From Symsagittifera roscoffensis (Eukaryota; Xenacoelomorpha; Acoela; Convolutidae): DNA of 64,000 nt. The position numbers and the translations under genes were made by a program. The DNA lies in the NCBI RefSeq assembly GCF_963678635.1, contig NC_087062.1, positions 77,687,200 through 77,751,199 on the forward strand, in the 5' to 3' direction. The notes under the pieces were generated by a model, which had not been told where the DNA came from, did no database searches, and saw only the letters and a program-made list of their open reading frames with translations. Of this stretch, positions 56,810-64,000 are shown in pieces; positions within the stretch are counted from its first letter, which is position 1, and the number at the start of each line of letters is the position of its first letter.

Positions 56810-58389
56810 TTAAATTTCGTCATCTGCTTTTGGCCTGTAAATGGCGATGACGTGAAACTGCTGATTCGGATCCACGACTGCTCTGCGGAGTGTGTCGTCG
56901 AGTGGAGTGGGTATCGGGTTTTTGCGTTCGCCCGAAGCTGATTTGGCGATTGGAGTTTCAGCTATGGGCTGTTGATAAATCATTTGCATGCGTGGATTGT
57001 TCATAGCAGGTCGCGCAGCTCGTTTGCGGGCCGAGTAGACTAAGTTTTCGCGCCTCTTTTTTATCGAGGTCGGAGTTGGGTCACTTGTGGCCGGCAGCAA
57101 GCAGTAGCAATTAACAGTTCTGCAGGGGAAGTATTTGATGAATATTATGCGATATCTTTTGCATAGCAGGGTGTAGAGAAATGGATTTGCACAGCTGTTA
57201 ACGTAGGTGAGGGTGACAAAAATGAAGTGAACAGCTTTGAACCAAGACTTCTGCCAGGGGATACTTTTGAAGAACATCTGGATCAAAACCAGAGTGCTAA
57301 ATGGTAAGTAGCATACCATGAAAAGAACAATGATCAACAAAATGATTCTGGTCACTTTTCTTTTCCTGCTTAGATTCAACTGAATCATGCGGTCATTGAC
57401 CGTTTGGGATGCTTGGTTGTTCGAGGTTTCGGCTAAATCGTCATTCTCTATTTTGACCGTATCGTTCTGCGTATCATACAGAACGGAAGTGACTGTCCTA
57501 AACTCACGCAGCATCTCAAGGTAGAGCCAAGTTAGCAGAATTCCCGGAATGACGAAAATTGAGAGGTACTGGAACACAAAGTAGATTCTTTGCCAATCAT
57601 CTGGTGGTTTGATGTAGCATCTTAAAACCTCTTTTCTATCTTCATAATCACTATTATCGCTATCACCGTCATCAATTTCTTCAACCGGTGCCCCCAAATT
57701 GGGTAAAATGGTGGTAGTTAAATTAGCCATAATGTTGCCCCATTTATTTATCCCAAATGGGCTATTATTATTACCATCCGCATCTGAGGTATCTGGGTAA
57801 AGGTTGAATTCCCTCTCAGTTCGAATGGAAGCTCCCGGGTGGTCGTGTTGATTAATGTATTTGTCTATATTTTCATTATATCCTTGGGGGTTGCCATAAT
57901 TTGGGTGATATTGTGTGGTTGAATTGTTTGAGATGGTGTCAATTTGGTTCTGGTTCGATCCGCCCAAATGACCTAAGAAGAGAGAGTCATTTGTTGTCCC
58001 TAGGAAGAACTGTTCCGCGCCCGTTCTATTTTGATTGAACCCTGGTGTGAACAAAAGCCCCCCATCAGTTATATTCGCCCCTGGGGTTATCAAACCAGAT
58101 GAGATATTATTTCCCTGGCTGCTCTCAAAGTTACCCTGAGTGTTACTACTCAGTTTTCCCGGCCTGTATTTGATGCGCACTGCGTGGCTGAGAAAGAACA
58201 TCGGACTCGTAATGACAGTGGAAACAAAAAGAGCAATGGCCACTTTGAAGATGGCGCGGCGCAGCAGATTCGAACAGGTCGTTCGGAAGGGACGCTTTAT
58301 GGCCAGAAAACGGTCACTGCACATGATAACCAGGATGTTTATGGACACTGACATGAATAATGAGTCCAGACCACAGTAGAATTTGCACA
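56810..58389 (-). CDS. Rhodopsin-type (class A) peptide GPCR, last exon, TM3 to C terminus
   Basis: 525 codons ending at a TAA. The exon starts inside a codon right after a splice acceptor (ttttgtttcag), so TM1 and TM2 lie in upstream exons not identified here. Visible features: CKFYCGLDSLF with the TM3 disulfide Cys, DRF in place of DRY at about residue 26, TM4 about 44-72, TM5 269-292 after the ECL2 Cys (LRCYI), TM6 346-374 with CYLP, TM7 385-409 with NPFLY (NPxxY), and then a Cys-containing tail. TM6 begins RKRKVTRIILLIIV, a style common in peptide receptors. The ECL2 is about 195 residues with at least five N-x-S/T sites (NIS, NIT, NRT, NDS, NNS, NLT), far longer than usual. The receptor would sit in the plasma membrane and signal through G proteins. 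The ligand is not predictable from this exon. Confidence 0.93.
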
Positions 58390-58391
58390 CT
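58390..58391 (-). other. Splice acceptor of the receptor exon
   Basis: On the minus strand the sequence reads ttttgtttcag then tgtgcaaattc. A T-rich tract plus AG precedes the TM3 Cys codon, with one base of the split codon coming from the upstream exon (phase 1 intron). The candidate GTG start at 58390 is therefore an artefact of the intron end. Confidence 0.85.
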
Positions 58392-61300
58392 GAAACAAAA
58401 TTATTTCAAAATGAATTCATTAAGGCCAGTTTTACGGCCAATTATCAGCAAAATACCATCTTTTATACAATTTTTATTGAGGTGTTGTAGAATAAAACTT
58501 TCATTTTTGACATTAATGCATTTTACAACTACTCTTATTTCTGCGCTTTCCAAAGATAATAAGTGTGTTTTTGAAGGATTAAAAAACGAAAGGATTTTCG
58601 GTTCATAAAAAATTTCGGGCCAATTTAAAATCCTCCTCCCAAAGCCTTTTAAGGGAGGGGATGTTAACTTGGCTATGAGTTCGAGTTTTCAAGCCAATCA
58701 AAATGCAGAATTTTACATGGAGCGCTAAGCAAATTTAACTTCAAGTGAACGCTGGGGTGGAGGATCTTAAAATGGTCTATTGGGAGGGGGGGGGGGGGTA
58801 TTTGAGGATGTCAAGACCCGAAATATTTTTTTTTCATGAATAATTGACTTGGCATTTATCAGTTTTCCTGAGGAAGATGGCAGACAGATAGATTGACACT
58901 TGAGACCAAAAAAATGCCAATGGTCTCTAAAAACTTTTTTTGACCGGTGGCAATGCTGATAAGCATAGTATGCGACTAGCATAAGTTTTGAAATGGCAAT
59001 TTTTCCATTGGAAGCTAATATTTTATGACTTTCAAAATTAGTTAGATTCAAGAATGAAAAGACTTCAAAATGATATTCATCTTCGCTTGTTTTGGTCGTA
59101 CGTTTATTTGTGATATCTGATATTGAGTGGGGGAAAACACACCTGATAGCATATTTTTTCTTTACGCGGCCGAAAAAAAAAGAGAAAAATTACAGCTTTC
59201 TTCAATTATTGAATAGGATTATTAGTGCAAAGGATTGTTCGGCCTCTCAGTTAGACCATTAAATGTTCCGCTGATATGAAGTCAGACTTCTGAAATTATA
59301 AATCCATTTGTACAGACGCAAATTCAGTGAACTTGATAGACTGCAATTACAAGAGTTGCTCCGACTTTTCCTTCCCTGTTCTTCTCAGAGCAAGTCACTT
59401 AAGAGCAGATTAGTCAAATTTGTTCCCTGATTCAGCCGCAGACCGGAAAAGAAACAAATTGCTTTCAACAATTGCAATTTATAATTTGAAATGTTTCCTT
59501 ACTCAGAACCGGCTGATTAAAAAAAAAGACCACAAGCAACAATACGGTTGGAATAAAGCCCAAAAAAATACATTCACACTTATATTAAAAAAGATTAACG
59601 AGACTTAACTCCCTCGATAAAAACTAGGAGACAATTTAATTAGATATCCGAGAAGGGCGCTAGTTTTTTTTTTGCTTAAATGCCAATTGAAATTATGGTC
59701 GCATTTCAAACAATATTGTTTTTCAATTATAAAATGTTTTTTTTTTGGAAGAAATAAAAGTTGACTTTTTATAAGATAGCAGAATTATCAAAAATAGCAA
59801 ATATGAAAAAATGAAAGAGATCGAGATACATATATTACGTTTTTTTTGGTTAAATTTAAGATAAAAATGGAAATTTGAAAAGCATCAATTGTGTTTTCCA
59901 CGATCAATAAAAAGGATGTCCGCAGCAGGTTGTCCGATTAGAGATGAAATAAACAGTTAACAGAGCACATGCTACTATGTTGAAAAAATTCGACTGCCTT
60001 TCCCTCAATTCTAACCCCCATTTTTCACAGATATCAGCCTTCCTTCTTTCTTCATTTAAACACTGCACTTTATACTGGTTCAGTTGTGCCGCATAAATTT
60101 TGTTTATTGTAGAAAGTGAGGAATATCTGCGCTTGGGGTGTCTTTATATTCAGACCAATTTCGACTTTTTAATTAATAGTTTTTCTTGCTATCTGAAATC
60201 TTGAGCGCATATATAAAACGGTTTTCCACCTGTGATTAATTTTGAGAACTTAAGGGCTCGAAAATTGCGAACTAAGCAAATTTGCGATAATTAATGCGCA
60301 TAAAATTTCCAGTATTTTAACGTATCTATATTTAGGACTTCTTTGGCTTTTAATGAAACTCTTTTACTTGAGCACTTTTGTATTGATCCCTTCTGAATTA
60401 GTATTTTAACATTGCAGCTTTTGTACTTCAAAAGTTTTTGCAAATTTTAACACACCACAGCTTCTTTACACATGAGAATTTTTTCAGCTGTTTTACCCAG
60501 AAAGTTTTCGATTTGAATTGCGAACAATAAAAAAATCTGCTACTGGTTTTTTTTAGTTAATTTATTACAAAGGTTTGATCCTGAATGTATTTCGTCAACA
60601 ATTCCTGACTTGACACTGCATCTTGAAGAGTTGAACAGGTTTCATACTGGTTTCATACTGAGGGCACTGTCAATATCAACAATTTAAATGAGTTATTTTT
60701 TGGGTGTTTAAAAAATTGAAACTTTTAAGTAGATAACAATGTTGTTTTATCCGCAAGTTTTTGTTATATTTTGCTGATTTTTTATGTTATACTTCATCCC
60801 ATTTTAATCAATTTTTTAAATGAACATTTTTAGTCAATTTTTTTTATTAAATCAAAGATGTACAAATAAATAATCAGTTTGTAATAAAAATTTGAAGCAT
60901 ACAGTTTGTTTGCTGTATTGTATCTTGATGCAATCCTTTTTTGATTAGCTTCTAAAGTGATTTATCTTCTTCTGAATTATTTCAAAGCATAAAGAAGTTT
61001 TTTCAGACATATCTACCCAATATTATTGGCTTATCATTTTTGCTGTATATTGATGCAAGCGTTTTTTCGAACAGCATTTGAAGTGTTCATTTTTTTTTTC
61101 TTCTGTTAATTGAAACATATCAAGGCTTATCAATTTGCAAAAAATTCTTTATAAAATGAGAAAAAAAACATACATTTAAAATACTGTAAGAACCATACTC
61201 CTGAAACTTTTTTGAACGTGATTATTAATTGAATTGCTTAGAAGCGCATCAACCAAGAAAAGATCTGGAGCTCTTAAATAAGCATTAAACAAGAAAAGTC

Positions 61301-62202
61301 AATCCAATATTTCAAGAGTTAAGATTAAAAAAATGAAAAATTTTTTGTGAGAAAACAGCACCAAAACGTCCCCTGTGTTTCGAAAATTCAACAATTCGGC
61401 TGAAATTAGTTACCGTAATTAGCAAAAAGTTTCCGTTATTTGAGCAAAAGTATCAAAATACTTGTGCAACAGATTGATTTTTAACTTGCTTTTTTTGAAA
61501 CGATGCTTTATATCAACAAGACTGCTCGTATTAGGGCGAAGCCCTGAATGTTTCGACTGCCTTTTAAGGTTTATGGAGCAGTAATAATATTAAAAAATTC
61601 AATGAAATAAAACAAAAAAAAAAAATTTTTTTTCTTCTAAAATGTGAATTTTTTAATGAAAATCATCCCCCCACACGCCATATAAAGTACAAAAGGATAG
61701 ATTTAGCTCCTTGTAACAAACCAATTATGGCAAATAAGCTTCTTTTAACCAATTTGGAACGATTTCTAAGACGGATTAACTCTCCGCTTACGCGTTAATA
61801 GCGCGGAATATATCGCGCGTTAATTGTCCCAAATTGGCCAAAATGGCAATCTTTAAACCCTCATAACTTTACGAAAAATGATCACAAGTGAAATATCTTT
61901 TCAAATTTGAGCTCAGGACAACAATACTTTTCGAATGATATAAAAAAAATTCCGTCAAAAATGGCTAGTTAAAAAGTCGAAATTTGTCTGAAGAAAAAAA
62001 AAACCCACCCCGAGCACAAATATTCCGTTACTTTCGTATCGAAAGTCGGAACAATTATGTATTTTGGATGTTCTGATTTTGAGTTCGGCAACCTATTTCC
62101 CCGGTGATCAGTTTTCCTGAAGTTCTGAAATATGTAGTGTAAATGAAAGCGCTTAAAATATTTTTATAGCGTAAACGCTAGAAGTTACATTTTTATATAT
62201 AT

Positions 62203-62205
<3 letters not shown>
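58392..62205. other. AT-rich DNA upstream of the receptor exon
   Basis: Probably an intron of the receptor. I found no exon for TM1-TM2 by eye. It includes a G run at 58788-58798 and a small hairpin agggc-gaa-gccct at 61533-61545. A loose palindrome about 100 bp long lies around 61755-61855 (aaccaatttgg ... ccaaattgg) and may be a MITE remnant. Confidence 0.5.
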
Positions 62206-62279
<74 letters not shown>

Positions 62280-62293
62280 ATACACACACACAC
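62206..62293. repeat. (AC)n microsatellite
   Basis: About 88 bp of ac dinucleotides with two at interruptions near the right end. The minus-strand open frame through it (62153-62335) is an artefact of the repeat. Confidence 0.98.
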
Positions 62294-62645
62294 GGATATA
62301 TACATTTTTTTTCTCCAGACCACTTTCGATTTCATTTTAGAAAAATTTTATAAAAATCAGCCGAAAAATAATAAAATTCTGAAATCAAACATAAAAACAT
62401 TTTATCAGCGATAGTTTTTCGCGAAGTTCTAGGGACTTGATAATTGGCAATTTGGCAATTATGGTTTAATCAACGCGCAATATAATCATGCCAGCCACTC
62501 GTAAGCCGCTGTTTAATCGACTGATGAATAGTTTCAAACTGAATTGACGCACAAAAATTTGTGTTTATAATACGCTAAGAAATCACTTTGTATTTGGCAT
62601 AGCATGTGGGGCAAAACTGTTTCTTCAAAAAATGGTTGTTGAAGT

Positions 62646-62777
62646 ACAGTCGGAACAGTCATGCAGTCAAAACAGTCAGGGCCCTGATACGAGAAGGACT
62701 GTTACTGCAGTCAAATCATAACAGTCCTTCTCGTATCAGGGCCCTGACTGTTTTGACTGCATGACTGTTCCGACTGT
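62646..62777. repeat. Perfect 59-bp inverted repeat
   Basis: Arms 62646-62704 and 62719-62777 are exact reverse complements with a 14-bp spacer. Outside them gttgaag and cttcaac extend the symmetry after one or two mismatched bases. The motif acagtc recurs within each arm. A transcript would fold into a long perfect hairpin. Confidence 0.97.
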
Positions 62778-62785
62778 CCTTCAAC

Positions 62786-64000
62786 GTCTTCGAAACTATT
62801 TTTGAAAACATCATATATTAAAAAAATTGATAATTTTCAAAAAACAATCAATTTGTTTCTGAAACCTTTGTTTCTGTCTCGAATCTCCCGCAATATTTCA
62901 TTTTTCGTACCTTTGCTGCTCTAAGACTATTCAGATCCTTAAAGGATTAGAATAACCCCGAGACGTTCAATCATAACCTACGACCATTCGTATCACCATT
63001 TCAAGCAGCAAATATTAAATTGTGCCACTAAGCCATGACACTCTTTCCGAATGCAGGCCCAACCAAGCGAGCAGAGTAAGCGAACGCTTCTTATTAAAAC
63101 CATATCTCAAATTGTCGCCCGTTACGAAATGTCATCCATCGCAGAGTAATGAAACATTCGACATTAAAAAACTGGTTTAATCTTCGGGGCACATTTTGAT
63201 GCACCCTGACTGGCCTATTGCTCATTATTAGTCAGTTGCGGATTCGAGCGACGGGGAATAATCGACTCCCTTGACACCAAAAGGTATCTTCCCTTCCTCT
63301 TTTTGGTACTATTCTACGAAATCCATTTTCGGCCGTCCGAGTTTCATAAAGGTGTCTTTGGCGCCAATGTAAACTAATTTTGAGGGGGAGCGCGCGCCGA
63401 TAATACACGTTTTTTTGGTGAAAACCTTCAAAAAAATGGTACTTGTTTCAGAAATTTGTCTAACTTAACCACCTCAAATATCCAAGAACCGCCCCTGATC
63501 TTGGTTGAATTATCATTGCATGGTGGAGACATAATCGCTCACCCAGCATAACTTTTTAAATAAACGCATACCTCCAAAAGTTGACTCGAATTTTTTTTTG
63601 CCTAGAGGCAAAGAAGTGGTTTTTGATATATTATCGATTCCAAATTGAACTAAAAAAGAATTTAAAAGTCATTGAAACAGAGCTTAGTAAAGCTTAGAAT
63701 CAAAAGACATTGAGAGTTACGACCGACAATTGGAATTGAAAAGGAAAAAGAAAGAGGAAAATCAATGACAGGCTCTATTAATGAATGCATCATTAAATTA
63801 AATTGAGACTTGGATGAAAAGACAGATTATGCCATTTAGAGGACAAACGATTGTCTTCTCATCAGGCTACCATAAAAAAACTCCTTTTCTCTTTCTTTGA
63901 TTAACCGTCAAGTTGGAAAAAAAAACAGTTGGGTAAAAATATCCTTTTTTGATTAACGGCTGTAAAAAAAAAAGTATAAAAAAGCTTGCATCAGGCCAAA
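62786..64000. other. AT-rich DNA to window end
   Basis: No gene or repeat recognised on either strand. It could still be intron of the receptor gene. Confidence 0.5.

Noticed and set aside
58140..58379. Plus-strand 79-residue frame opposite the receptor
   Set aside because: Shadow of the GPCR exon in antisense.
62153..62335. Minus-strand 60-residue VCVCVC frame
   Set aside because: Translation of the (AC)n microsatellite.
58392..64000. Exons for TM1-TM2 of the receptor
   Set aside because: No minus-strand segment with a transmembrane pattern and splice sites was found by eye; they may lie beyond the window.

Overview
The window looks like part of the nuclear genome of an invertebrate animal. 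The unique flanks are AT-rich with long A/T runs and an (AC)n microsatellite. One spliced rhodopsin-type receptor gene lies on the minus strand, and most of the rest is LTR-retrotransposon sequence. I could not place the species or phylum, and I saw no tRNA, rRNA or CRISPR array.

Layout. (1) Positions 1-424 hold the front part of a decayed Ty3/gypsy reverse transcriptase. A matching back part (RT end, RNase H, start of integrase) lies at 26956-29115. Both are best read as halves of one older copy split by the material between them. (2) About 425-26955 is a GC-richer composite element. It has three blocks of in-frame minisatellites (632-2046), a frameshifted gag-pol (2423-9895: Gag with coiled coil and two CCHC knuckles, aspartic protease, RT, RNase H, integrase), a macro-like domain directly after integrase (about 10480-10918), and then a second giant reading region (11425-19658). 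That second region carries a coiled coil and two SGNH/GDSL-hydrolase-like domains, followed by about 1900 residues I do not recognise. The last 6 kb of it is tandemly duplicated (13794-19770 and 19788-25761) with a 17-bp filler at the join. I found no LTR pair for this element. (3) 29238-49709 is a separate, AT-rich, 20.5-kb Ty3/gypsy element with both 377-bp LTRs (TG...CA), a 4-bp target duplication CAAT and a candidate primer-binding site. It carries a gag-protease block duplicated in tandem, RT, RNase H, integrase and a broken envelope-like gene. The LTRs differ at about 25 of 377 positions by my count, so it is not a recent insertion. (4) 49714-64000 is unique AT-rich DNA with several inverted repeats, a peptide-type GPCR exon (56810-58389, minus strand) with an unusually long second extracellular loop, and a perfect 59-bp hairpin at 62646-62777.

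The most interesting material is the composite element. A retrotransposon gag-pol is followed on the same strand by a macro-like fold and by a polyprotein of perhaps 2700 residues with hydrolase-like domains. Many of its frame breaks are single-base changes in homopolymers that differ between the two 6-kb copies. This means the true coding capacity may be larger than this sequence shows.
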